64,000 nt of DNA from Marinomonas profundi (GTDB lineage Bacteria; Pseudomonadota; Gammaproteobacteria; Pseudomonadales; Marinomonadaceae): positions 2,738,578-2,802,577 of the forward strand of contig NZ_CP073013.1 in NCBI RefSeq assembly GCF_020694005.1, in the 5' to 3' direction. The notes under the pieces are model-generated. The model was given only the letters and a program-made list of their open reading frames with translations, was not told the DNA's origin and ran no database searches. Numbering within the stretch: position 1 is the stretch's first letter; every line of letters starts with the position of its first letter. This document shows, in pieces, positions 34,854 through 41,413 of the stretch. Position numbers and translations under genes: made by a program.

Positions 34854-34909
34854 AATATTCATTTCTCAAAAGTTTAGGTAAGCAGTACCCAGTTGCCATA
34901 TCGTGTAAA

Positions 34910-35722
34910 GTGATGCGCGTTAGCAAATCTGCATACTATGCTTGGCGAAAACGTCCCGCGATAATTATCAGTGCACAAACACTGAATTTACATCGTAGGG
35001 CGAAGGCGCTTTTTGAAGATAGTCGAGGCAGTCTGGGTAGCCGAGAGCTTGCGAAAAAGCTTCGCAAAGAAGACTTTGATGTTAGCCGGCATCGTGTCAT
35101 TGGCTTGATGAAACGATTGGGGTTAGTCGTTAAGCAGCGTATCGCTTACAAAGTCACCACAAAGCGCAAAGACAGTGATGCTGTAGCGGATAATTTATTG
35201 AACATGAATTTTAACCCGTTAGGCCCAAACCAGGTGTGGGCTGGGGATGTGTCATATTTAAAAACAGGCGAAGGCTGGCTATACCTTGCTATTGTAATGG
35301 ATTTATTTGGTCGTCGCATAGTGGGTTGGCACACGTCAAAACGTATGACGACAGACTTAATTGAGCATGCATTTTTAAAAGCACATCGCTTACGACAGCC
35401 GCCAAAGGGCTTAGTGTTTCATAGCGACAGAGGCTCGCAATACACGAGTAAACACTTTAGAAGCCTATTAAAACGGCTTGATTGCCGCTCTAGCATGGGT
35501 GACGTCGGTGCGTGTTGGGATAATGCCGTGGTTGAAAGGTTCTTCGGCAGTTTAAAACATGATTGGTTGTTCAAGGTAGCACAACCAACAAGAGAGCATA
35601 TGAAGCAAGATGTTGCGGCGTATGTGAAATATTACAATCTGGAGCGATTACATTCGTCGAATGGCGACCAATCACCCATTGAGTATGAAAACTCCTTTAG
35701 GAAAGTGTCCGGTTGGACTTGA
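34910..35722 (+). CDS. IS3-family transposase OrfB (DDE integrase domain)
   Basis: The DDE catalytic core is complete: VWAGDVSYLKT (first D), VFHSDRGSQYTS (second D) and WDNAVVERFFGSLKHDW (E). The annotated start is a GTG, but the open frame continues upstream through KYSFLKSLGKQYPVAISCKV to the frameshift site at 34814-34820, so the active protein is made as the OrfAB fusion. The stop codon (35720-35722) lies inside the right inverted repeat, as is usual for the family. No defects are visible, so the element may still be active. Confidence 0.94.
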   Translation: MMRVSKSAYYAWRKRPAIIISAQTLNLHRRAKALFEDSRGSLGSRELAKKLRKEDFDVSRHRVIGLMKRLGLVVKQRIAYKVTTKRKDSDAVADNLLNMNFNPLGPNQVWAGDVSYLKTGEGWLYLAIVMDLFGRRIVGWHTSKRMTTDLIEHAFLKAHRLRQPPKGLVFHSDRGSQYTSKHFRSLLKRLDCRSSMGDVGACWDNAVVERFFGSLKHDWLFKVAQPTREHMKQDVAAYVKYYNLERLHSSNGDQSPIEYENSFRKVSGWT

Positions 35723-35935
35723 CCAGAACACCTCTTCATTTTTTTCACAACAGGGGCCGTTCTATCTCTGGTTACGCGAAATAATGTTTTTGAACTCCGT
35801 GACGCATTAGGTCTTCGCGTAGCTCCAGAAACCGGCGTACTTACAATGCTATTAGCAATTTTTGCTTTTGTTTTGCTGGTTTGCTCTTGCGCACTTAGTT
35901 ACGCAATTTGGTGTGGCAATGCTTTATGACAAGTT

Positions 35936-36001
35936 GCTCAACCACTGTTCCGGCCCAAAAACGGCTGCCACTCATAGCAGTGGCTGTTTGGGGTGTTAGG
36001 G
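35936..36001 (+). repeat. attC-like integron recombination site 3
   Basis: GCTCAAC (35936-35942) fits RYYYAAC, and GTTAGGG (35995-36001) fits GTTRRRY except for the last base. Internal arms pair as CCCAAA/TTTGGG and GCCACT/AGTGGC with a CATAGC tip. It is 66 bases long, between the cassette 2 gene and the brnT promoter. Confidence 0.75.
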
Positions 36002-36004
36002 TTC

Positions 36005-36039
36005 TTGACATCGGGTCTTGATGTACATACGATGTACAT
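36005..36039 (+). promoter_or_regulatory. brnTA promoter with twin palindromic operators
   Basis: TTGACA (36005-36010), a 17-base spacer and TACGAT (36028-36033) make a near-consensus sigma-70 promoter inside the cassette. ATGTACAT occurs twice, at 36021-36028 and 36032-36039, 11 bases apart, overlapping and following the -10. These are likely BrnA operators. The expected transcription start coincides with the brnT ATG at 36040, so the message is probably leaderless. Confidence 0.7.
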
Positions 36040-36321
36040 ATGATTAAATTTGAATGGAATCAAACCAAGGCGGCTTCAAACCTTAAGAAGCACGGTGTCT
36101 CTTTCGAGGAGGCGCAGTCAGTATTCTATGACGAGTTTGCCATTCAATTTTTTGATGAAGACGGCTCAAAAGCTGAAGATCGCTTCCTTATGCTCGGAAT
36201 GAGCAGTGAGGCTCGGCTTATCCTTGTGTGTCACTGCGAGCGTGACGGTGGAGGGACGATACGAATCATCTCCGCTCGGAAAGCCACTAGCAGCGAACGC
36301 AAGCATTACACGGTGGACTAA
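36040..36321 (+). CDS. brnT: BrnT toxin (type II toxin-antitoxin ribonuclease)
   Basis: A 93-residue protein with the BrnT/DUF497 layout: FEWNQTKAASNLKKHGVSFE at the N-terminus, DEDGSKAEDRFLMLGMS in the middle, and the diagnostic RIISARKATSSERKHY near the C-terminus. Family knowledge: BrnT is a RelE-fold ribonuclease that inhibits translation until bound by BrnA. There is no ribosome site upstream of the ATG, in keeping with a leaderless mRNA. brnA begins one base after its stop. Toxin-antitoxin pairs with their own promoter are typical stabilisers of cassette arrays. Confidence 0.95.
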   Translation: MIKFEWNQTKAASNLKKHGVSFEEAQSVFYDEFAIQFFDEDGSKAEDRFLMLGMSSEARLILVCHCERDGGGTIRIISARKATSSERKHYTVD

Positions 36322-36322
36322 C

Positions 36323-36547
36323 ATGAAAACTGAATATGACCTTTCCAAAATGAGCTCCCGTAAGAATCCTTATGCCTCTAAGCTCAAGAAGCCCGTCACT
36401 ATGCGCTTGAGCGAAGATGTCATCTCTTATTTTAAAGACATGGCAGAAGAGGTCGGTGTTCCTTATCAGAGTCTTATTAATCTTTATTTAAGAGATTGCG
36501 TGGCTCAACATCGTAAGTTGAGCATTGATTGGCCATCCCAGCCCTAA
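36323..36547 (+). CDS. brnA: BrnA antitoxin (ribbon-helix-helix)
   Basis: A 74-residue antitoxin. The N-terminus (MKTEYDLSKMSSRKNPYASK) is the toxin-binding part, and KKPVTMRLSEDVISYFKDMA with VPYQSLINLYLRDCV forms the RHH DNA-binding fold. GGTGGA just upstream serves as ribosome site and lies in the end of brnT. Known BrnA proteins repress their own operon, consistent with the twin ATGTACAT sites. The ATG at 36323 was chosen over an earlier in-frame codon inside brnT. The stop region overlaps a degenerate attC half-site. Confidence 0.93.
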   Translation: MKTEYDLSKMSSRKNPYASKLKKPVTMRLSEDVISYFKDMAEEVGVPYQSLINLYLRDCVAQHRKLSIDWPSQP

Positions 36548-36575
36548 CAATCGGCTGCACCGGATAAATTTCCGC
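36542..36575 (+). repeat. Degenerate attC half-site 4
   Basis: CCCTAACAATCGGCTGCACC resembles the left half of an attC site, and it sits just after brnA where a site is expected. A matching right half with a GTT core is not found in the next 100 bases. The array appears to end in a broken site here. Confidence 0.5.
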
Positions 36576-36635
36576 TGTCATCTTTTGTGCAAAAATACGC
36601 AAAAAACCTACCGAATATTCAGGCTAAGTAGGCAG

Positions 36636-36664
36636 ATCGGTTGATCGGTTGATCGGTTGATCGA
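36636..36664 (+). repeat. Short tandem repeat of GGTTGATC
   Basis: GGTTGATC is repeated three times in direct array, preceded by GATC and followed by GAAATCGA. It lies between the degenerate attC and the REP-like block. Confidence 0.8.
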
Positions 36665-36677
36665 AATCGATAGTGGG

Positions 36678-36815
36678 ATGCCTCTGGAGAAGTTCCATAG
36701 AATGTTTCCTGAGGCTTATGTTGGAGGGCAAAATCGTCAAACAACCGCCTACGAGATCGTAGATATTCAAAAGTATGTAACTCAAGAGGACACAAATTAC
36801 GCCTTGTCGGGCTAA
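36678..36815 (+). other. Possible small ORF or gene remnant (45 codons)
   Basis: An open frame starts MPLEKFHRMFPEAYVGGQNR and runs into the REP-like repeat, where it stops. The composition is protein-like, but there is no ribosome site and no recognised family. It may be the end of a gene truncated by repeat insertion. The rest of the 36548-37111 gap holds repeats only. Confidence 0.25.
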
Positions 36816-37017
36816 AGCCACGACCTACAAAAAACAATATCAATCAATCAATTGCAGGCTAAATAACGTCACATGCCTGATCACGGTCGTGCCTTCCTCA
36901 TCAGGCCTACAAAAACAATATCAATCAATTGCAGGCTAAATAACGTCACACGCCTGATCATGGTCGTGCCTCTCTCATCAGGCCTACAAGACGTATCCAA
37001 CCTTCGCTGACTACCTT
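36792..37017. repeat. REP-like cluster with an internal ~77-bp tandem duplication
   Basis: It begins as at 24514 (ACAAATTACGCCTTGTCGGG). A unit holding GCAGGCTAAATAACGTCAC and the nested CCTGAT palindrome is then present twice (about 36832-36909 and 36910-36986), differing by a 4-base ATCA indel and a few substitutions. It ends in ACGTATCCAACCTTCGC as at 24615. Confidence 0.9.
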
Positions 37018-37111
37018 TGGCGAAACTTGAATGTAATAACCCTTTAATACCTTTTCTTTGTCTCTAGCTGTTACAACATAGGACGTTTTAAACACAGTAG
37101 GAGAAGGTGTC

Positions 37112-37681
37112 ATGTCGAATAAAAAAATCTTAATGATCACGGGTGATTTCACGGAAGATTATGAAACTATGGTGCCGTTTCAGGCGTTGATGAGTGTCGG
37201 TCATACGGTGCATGCGGTGTGTCCAGATAAGAAGTCTGGTGATTCGGTGGCGACGGCGATTCATGATTTTGAAGGCGATCAGACGTATACGGAGAAGCCG
37301 GGGCACCGTTTTTCGTTGAATGCGACGTTTGCGGATATCAAGGTGGAAGATTACGATGCGTTGGTGATTCCCGGTGGTCGAGCGCCTGAGTATCTGCGTT
37401 TGAATAAAGCTGTGGTGGCTATGGTGAAACACTTTTTTGCGGCTAATAAGCCGGTGGCGGCGGTGTGTCATGGTGCGCAGTTGCTGGCGGCGGCAGGGGT
37501 GTTGGAAGGTAGGAAGTGTTCGGCGTATCCGGCGTGTCAGCCAGAAGTGGAGCTTGCCAAAGGTGAGTTTATGGACATTCCGGTAGATCAGGCGGTGACG
37601 GACGGTAATTTGGTGACGGCACCAGCGTGGCCAGCGCATCCGGCTTGGTTGGCTCAGTTTTATGTGTTGTTAGCAAAGTGA
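37112..37681 (+). CDS. DJ-1/PfpI family protein
   Basis: A 189-residue glutamine-amidotransferase-fold protein. The nucleophile elbow [13 protein letters not shown] (~115) has the reactive cysteine, and [14 protein letters not shown] (~85) is the preceding conserved loop. N-terminal [15 protein letters not shown] has the family glutamate. Relatives (PfpI, YhbO, DJ-1) are reported as peptidases, chaperones or glyoxalase/deglycase-type stress enzymes, and no choice among these can be made here. An AGGAGAAGG site precedes the ATG. Monocistronic, ended by a terminator. Confidence 0.92.
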   Translation: MSNKKILMITGDFTEDYETMVPFQALMSVGHTVHAVCPDKKSGDSVATAIHDFEGDQTYTEKPGHRFSLNATFADIKVEDYDALVIPGGRAPEYLRLNKAVVAMVKHFFAANKPVAAVCHGAQLLAAAGVLEGRKCSAYPACQPEVELAKGEFMDIPVDQAVTDGNLVTAPAWPAHPAWLAQFYVLLAK

Positions 37682-37700
37682 TTTGCTGATTTTTGATAAG

Positions 37701-37756
37701 GGCGAATTTTACCACTGCCATGAGGCAGTAAAAGTGAAATTCGCCTGACTTTTCAT
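37701..37756 (+). terminator. Two-tier hairpin terminator of the DJ-1/PfpI gene
   Basis: GGCGAATTT (37701-37709) pairs with AAATTCGCC (37737-37745), enclosing ACTGCC-ATGA-GGCAGT. A moderately T-rich stretch follows. It begins 20 bases past the stop codon. Confidence 0.7.
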
Positions 37757-37863
37757 TTTGAAAATAGATTAAACTCTTCACATCGTGCCACGTTTATTCC
37801 GATCTTCATCGTTCGGTTCTTATAGTTGATAATAATAACTAGCCGTCTTATAAGGAACATAAT

Positions 37864-38223
37864 ATGTGTAAGCTCTTTGTGAATTCAGATCCAAGTCTCT
37901 GGCAAAATGTCACGCGTTCTTTGCGCATTGATGGCATGGTGACCAGTATTCGATTAGAAAGTTTTTTTTGGTTTACGCTGGAAGAAATCGCTCAACGGGA
38001 TAAGCTCTCTTTGTCTCAAATGATCGCTAAGTTGAATCATGAAGCCTTGGATGCGGGTCATAATTTGGATAATTTCACGTCTTTTCTTCGGGTTTGCGCC
38101 ATGCGTTATCTGCATTTGCAAACCATTGGCATGTTGCCCCATTCCCATGAGGTGAGCTTGGCGTCGCTAAACACCGATCGTATTCTTGAGCAGGAAAAGC
38201 ACTATTTAGAGGCGCATCTGTAA
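37864..38223 (+). CDS. Ribbon-helix-helix (RHH_4-type) domain protein
   Basis: A 119-residue protein. GMVTSIRLESFFWFTLEEIA followed by LSLSQMIAKLNHEA is the RHH_4 pattern (a strand, then two helices), and NFTSFLRVCAMRYLHLQ adds the characteristic C-terminal helix. The family is seen next to diverse genes and is presumed to bind DNA, but no target is known. A TAAGGAA site precedes the ATG. It stands alone between the DJ-1 gene and rluF. Confidence 0.85.
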   Translation: MCKLFVNSDPSLWQNVTRSLRIDGMVTSIRLESFFWFTLEEIAQRDKLSLSQMIAKLNHEALDAGHNLDNFTSFLRVCAMRYLHLQTIGMLPHSHEVSLASLNTDRILEQEKHYLEAHL

Positions 38224-38325
38224 GGCGGGATATTTTTACGCTTTTTGCTTTACTCGCCTAAAATACGATACGGGTTTCCTGTACAATCAAGCGCATTTGA
38301 TAGACCCCTTTGATTGACAGGCAAG

Positions 38326-39372
38326 ATGGCGCTTATGTTTAATGCTTCCTCCACTCGTTTAAATAAATACATCAGCGAAAGCGGTATTTGCTCTCGCAGA
38401 GACGCAGATCGTTTTATCGAACAAGGCAATGTGTTCATCAATGGCAAGCGCGCTTCGGTGGGTGATCAAGTGGTGGCCGGTGACACGGTTCGAGTCAATG
38501 GGCAGATTATCGAGCCGCAAGACGCGGATGATTTTGTGTTTATTGTGTTGAATAAACCGGTTGGTATTGTTAGTACTACGGAAAGTTCTGAGAAACATAA
38601 TATTGTTGATTTTGTTAGTCATGGGGTGCGTATTTTCCCGATTGGTCGATTGGATAAAGACTCTCAAGGGTTGATCTTTTTGACCAATAATGGCGACTTG
38701 GTTAATAAGGTGTTGCGTGCGGGCAACAATCACGAAAAAGAGTATCTGGTGACGGTGAATAAGCCGATTACCGATGATTTTATGGCGGGGTTGGCGGGTG
38801 GTGTGCCTATCTTGGGCACCATGACGAAAAAGTGTCCGGTCACTAAGGTCGCGCCGAATGTGCTTAATATCACCTTGGTGCAAGGTTTGAATCGCCAGAT
38901 TCGTCGTATGTGTGAGCATTTTGGCTATGAGGTGATGAAGCTGGAACGCACGCGGATTATGAACGTAAGTCTTAAAGGCATTCCGGTCGGTGAATGGCGA
39001 GATCTCACGCCAAAAGAGTTGGCGGTTTTGCTGAAAGCGGTTGACGATTCTTCTTCAGAAGCGAGCGCGCCAGCGAAAAAGTCTCGCCATGCCGCGCGAA
39101 AAAACACGCGCCCTAAAGTACCGGCAAAACCCACCAGTAGCACAAAAGGTAATACGAAATTTCCCAAGGAAGACGCCCGTAAACCGGCGGGCTCTAAGGG
39201 GAAAGACCGGCGTCCTTTTGCTGACGGTAAGAAGCCTGCGGGCAACGGTTCGGGAAGTGGTAAACGGCCGAGCGGAAACCCCAACGGATCACCAAAAAAC
39301 AATGGTAAGCCCGCGGCAAAGGGGCAACGTCCTGCAAAAGGCCGAGGGCCGCAGAAGTCTTCGCGTCCATAG
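38326..39372 (+). CDS. rluF: 23S rRNA pseudouridine synthase RluF with an extended basic tail
   Basis: A 348-residue RsuA-family synthase. An S4 RNA-binding domain ([20 protein letters not shown], ~8-27) precedes the catalytic domain with [20 protein letters not shown] (catalytic Asp, ~108) and [18 protein letters not shown]. RluF modifies U2604 of 23S rRNA. From ~235 to the end the chain is low-complexity and rich in Lys, Pro, Gly and Asn (for example [17 protein letters not shown]), a disordered basic tail. The ATG at 38326 was preferred over TTG 38314; ATG 38335 is also possible. Confidence 0.9.
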   Translation: MALMFNASSTRLNKYISESGICSRRDADRFIEQGNVFINGKRASVGDQVVAGDTVRVNGQIIEPQDADDFVFIVLNKPVGIVSTTESSEKHNIVDFVSHGVRIFPIGRLDKDSQGLIFLTNNGDLVNKVLRAGNNHEKEYLVTVNKPITDDFMAGLAGGVPILGTMTKKCPVTKVAPNVLNITLVQGLNRQIRRMCEHFGYEVMKLERTRIMNVSLKGIPVGEWRDLTPKELAVLLKAVDDSSSEASAPAKKSRHAARKNTRPKVPAKPTSSTKGNTKFPKEDARKPAGSKGKDRRPFADGKKPAGNGSGSGKRPSGNPNGSPKNNGKPAAKGQRPAKGRGPQKSSRP

Positions 39373-39403
39373 TGGTTAACGTGTTTTAGGTAGGTTTTTT
39401 TCA

Positions 39404-39431
39404 TTAAAAAGCCCTAATCAAATTAGGGCTT
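39404..39431 (-). terminator. Rho-independent terminator of the 38-aa protein gene
   Basis: On the minus strand AAGCCCTAAT, a TTG loop and ATTAGGGCTT are followed by a T run. The perfect 10-bp stem spans 39409-39431. On the plus strand there is no T run, so it serves the small minus-strand gene at 39484-39600, though it also lies 36 bases after rluF. Confidence 0.88.
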
Positions 39432-39483
39432 AGATGGCTCGAATATCAGGCCATCATTAGGTTTTGATGGCGAGTTTTAGGAA

Positions 39484-39600
39484 TTAATTACCTAATACAT
39501 TGACTGAGGATTTTTTCGTTACCTTCGCGGCTTTCTTTTCTTTTGCGGTTAAAAGCGGTTTCTTTTTAGTGTCTTTTTTACTGTTTTGACCTTTACTCAT
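39484..39600 (-). CDS. Small basic protein (38 aa)
   Basis: This short frame reads MSKGQNSKKDTKKKPLLTAK, then EKKAAKVTKKSSVNVLGN and stop. About 37% of residues are lysine. GGTGGA is ideally placed before the ATG, and a strong terminator follows the stop, which supports a real transcription unit. The pattern GQNSKK...KKP...T.KEKKAAK resembles small conserved lysine-rich proteins of gammaproteobacteria with no assigned function. RNA, DNA or ribosome binding is plausible from charge alone. I rate it as a genuine gene missed because of its size. Confidence 0.75.
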   Translation of the reverse strand: MSKGQNSKKDTKKKPLLTAKEKKAAKVTKKSSVNVLGN

Positions 39601-39691
39601 GATATCCACCATTAGTCATAACGTATAAGCTTAGTTGATTTTTATCAGCCTAAGGGATGTTGCTACGAACGCACATAAAGACAGGAATAAC

Positions 39692-39705
39692 GTGCTACGT
39701 AGCAC
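39692..39705. promoter_or_regulatory. 14-bp perfect palindrome between the 38-aa gene and the DUF486 gene
   Basis: GTGCTACGTAGCAC lies about 92 bases upstream of the minus-strand small gene and 206 bases before the DUF486 gene. It is operator-like in form. The remainder of the 39601-39910 gap is AT-rich, with no gene visible. Confidence 0.4.
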
Positions 39706-39910
39706 ACTGAGTATGGCCTTATTACAGAGCAAGTAAAGGGGGCTTTGAAGTAAAAAGAGTATATTTTGCTTATCCTGTTGGTTTGTCGCTTGTCGGGCAG
39801 TGTTTTTTATTTTGCTTATCTTATAATGAGCTGTTGTGCGTGCTGTGGCGTTTTTTAAACGCGCTATTATGCGCGCATTTTTATTGGCGTCTGTGCTGTG
39901 AGAGTCGTAT

Positions 39911-40264
39911 ATGCATCCAATTGCATTAAGTGTTGTGTTGTTAATTTGTAGTAATATTTTTATGACATTTGCTTGGTATGCTCATTTGAAAGAGCTGAAC
40001 AATAAGCCTTGGATTATTGCGGCTTTGATCAGTTGGGGCATCGCTTTGTTTGAGTATCTGTTGCAGGTGCCGGCCAATCGAATTGGTTATACCGCGCTGA
40101 ATGTTGGGCAGTTAAAGATTATGCAGGAGGTGATAACCCTGATGGTGTTTGTGCCGTTTTCGGTTTATTACTTAAAAGAGCCTTTAAAACTCGATTATCT
40201 TTGGGCTGGCTTATGCTTGGTGGGCGCGGTGTATTTTGCGTTTCGCAGTAAGTTTAGCCTTTAG
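39911..40264 (+). CDS. DUF486 (DMT-like) membrane protein
   Basis: A 117-residue protein with four membrane helices. Family signatures: LLICSNIFMTFAWYAHLKEL (~10-29), ISWGIALFEYLLQVPANRIG (~40-59) and QLKIMQEVITLMVFVPFSVYYLKEP (~67-91). DUF486 belongs to the small drug/metabolite transporter-like proteins, with unknown substrate. The next gene starts 21 bases downstream, so the two are probably co-transcribed. Confidence 0.93.
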   Translation: MHPIALSVVLLICSNIFMTFAWYAHLKELNNKPWIIAALISWGIALFEYLLQVPANRIGYTALNVGQLKIMQEVITLMVFVPFSVYYLKEPLKLDYLWAGLCLVGAVYFAFRSKFSL

Positions 40265-40285
40265 GGTAAGCCTTGAGGGATGATT

Positions 40286-41284
40286 ATGTACACAGATGAA
40301 GAGTTGGATTTAGCGATAAAGAAGGGTGTATTTTCATCCGCGTCGGTTGATGCGTTTCGTGACTTGGTTGCGGCCTCAAAAGGGTCTCTATCGGCGGATG
40401 AGGAGAACGTTCGTTTAGTGGGCGGTTTTAATGATATTTTCATTGTTATTGCGTGCGCTTTGCTGCTGTTTTCTGCGCTTTGGGTCATGCAATCTGTTCA
40501 TGACAGTTTAGGGTATGGGGTGTTTGCGGCTTTGGCGTGGGGCTTGTCGGAAGTATTTGTACGCCGTCGCAAGATGGCGTTGCCAGCCATTGTGTTGTTG
40601 CTGGCATTTGTTGGGGGTGTGTTTGCCTTTGTTGGGTCTATATTTGGCAGCCAGTCAAGTATTGCGGTTATTTTGGCGACTTCCTTGTCGACTGTGGCGG
40701 CGTATGTTCATTGGCGGCGTTTTAATGTGCCTATTACGGTAGCGGTTGGAACGGGAGCGGCGCTGGCCATGCTTGGGGCGGTGATGCTGAGTATTTTCCC
40801 GCAGAGTGAGGCGCTATTGCTGACGACGTTTTTCGTCTGTGGTTGTTTGGCTTTTGCATTTGCTATGTATTGGGATGCTGGCGATACACGCCGCACGACA
40901 CGAAAGTCCGATGTGGCGTTTTGGTTGCATTTGTTGTCTGCGCCTTTGATTATCCATCCTATTTTTTCCCGCCTTGGGGTGTTAGAAGGTTACGAAAGTT
41001 TGACTAATATGGCGATGATTGTGGTGTTGTATTTGCTGATGACCGTGGTGTCTTTGGCGATCGATCGTCGTGCTTTCATGGTGTCTTCTTTGATGTATGT
41101 GATTTATGCCTTGTCGAGCTTGCTGGAAAACTATGGCGGTATTGGTTACGGCTTTGCGGTGACGGGAGTGGTGATGGGCGCGTCTTTGTTGTTGCTATCG
41201 GCGTATTGGCAGGCCGTAAGGGCTTGGTTTGTAAAGAAGCTACCTGAGTTTGTTCGGGGCTATCTTCCTGCGATAAGAGAATAG
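40286..41284 (+). CDS. Multi-pass membrane protein, possibly DUF2157-like
   Basis: A 332-residue protein. A cytosolic N-terminal segment (MYTDEELDLAIKKGVFSSAS, up to ~40) is followed by about nine or ten hydrophobic helices with short loops (for example IVIACALLLFSALWVM, LGAVMLSIFPQS). The N-terminal helical segment and helix count recall DUF2157 membrane proteins, but I cannot confirm it. ATG 40286 was taken over 40280 because TGAGGGA is then correctly spaced. Function unknown. Confidence 0.65.
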   Translation: MYTDEELDLAIKKGVFSSASVDAFRDLVAASKGSLSADEENVRLVGGFNDIFIVIACALLLFSALWVMQSVHDSLGYGVFAALAWGLSEVFVRRRKMALPAIVLLLAFVGGVFAFVGSIFGSQSSIAVILATSLSTVAAYVHWRRFNVPITVAVGTGAALAMLGAVMLSIFPQSEALLLTTFFVCGCLAFAFAMYWDAGDTRRTTRKSDVAFWLHLLSAPLIIHPIFSRLGVLEGYESLTNMAMIVVLYLLMTVVSLAIDRRAFMVSSLMYVIYALSSLLENYGGIGYGFAVTGVVMGASLLLLSAYWQAVRAWFVKKLPEFVRGYLPAIRE

Positions 41285-41413
41285 TTAGCTATTGTGAAAG
41301 AGTTGTCTAATAAAGCATATCTTGGATAGCTTGATTCCTAGCGCAGTTGTCATGTTATGCTGTTTTCGTCTTATATAAGGCGCTCTTTTATAGTGGTTGG
41401 GTGTGCAGTTGAA

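Larger units (their letters stand above)
34509..35725 (+). mobile_element. IS3-family insertion sequence (about 1.2 kb)
   Basis: The element carries orfA and orfB in overlapping frames. The terminal inverted repeats share CCGGACACTT (34521-34530, and its complement at 35703-35712), with outer ends that both begin TGGT when read inward. The exact outer limits and any target duplication are uncertain: I could not find a clean 3-4 bp duplication. It interrupts the cassette 2 gene, so it arrived after that cassette. Confidence 0.85.
34304..35929 (+). pseudogene. Cassette 2: membrane-protein gene split by an IS3-family element
   Basis: The 5' part (34304 to ~34508) encodes MNEQNEILWRQYQQHIDTY and then two hydrophobic helices (LMSLYFAVSGAIISYYA, ALFLPLVMGFALVVV). 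The 3' part (~35726-35929) continues as IFFTTGAVLSLVTRNNVFEL and a final helix before TGA. Together they make a ~130-residue protein with three or four membrane helices. I do not recognise the family. The original reading frame across the junction cannot be fixed exactly because the IS ends are uncertain by a few bases. It ends 6 bases before attC-like site 3. Confidence 0.75.

Noticed and set aside
37130..37639. 169-codon minus-strand frame over the DJ-1/PfpI gene
   Set aside because: The Arg/His-rich translation is an antisense shadow.
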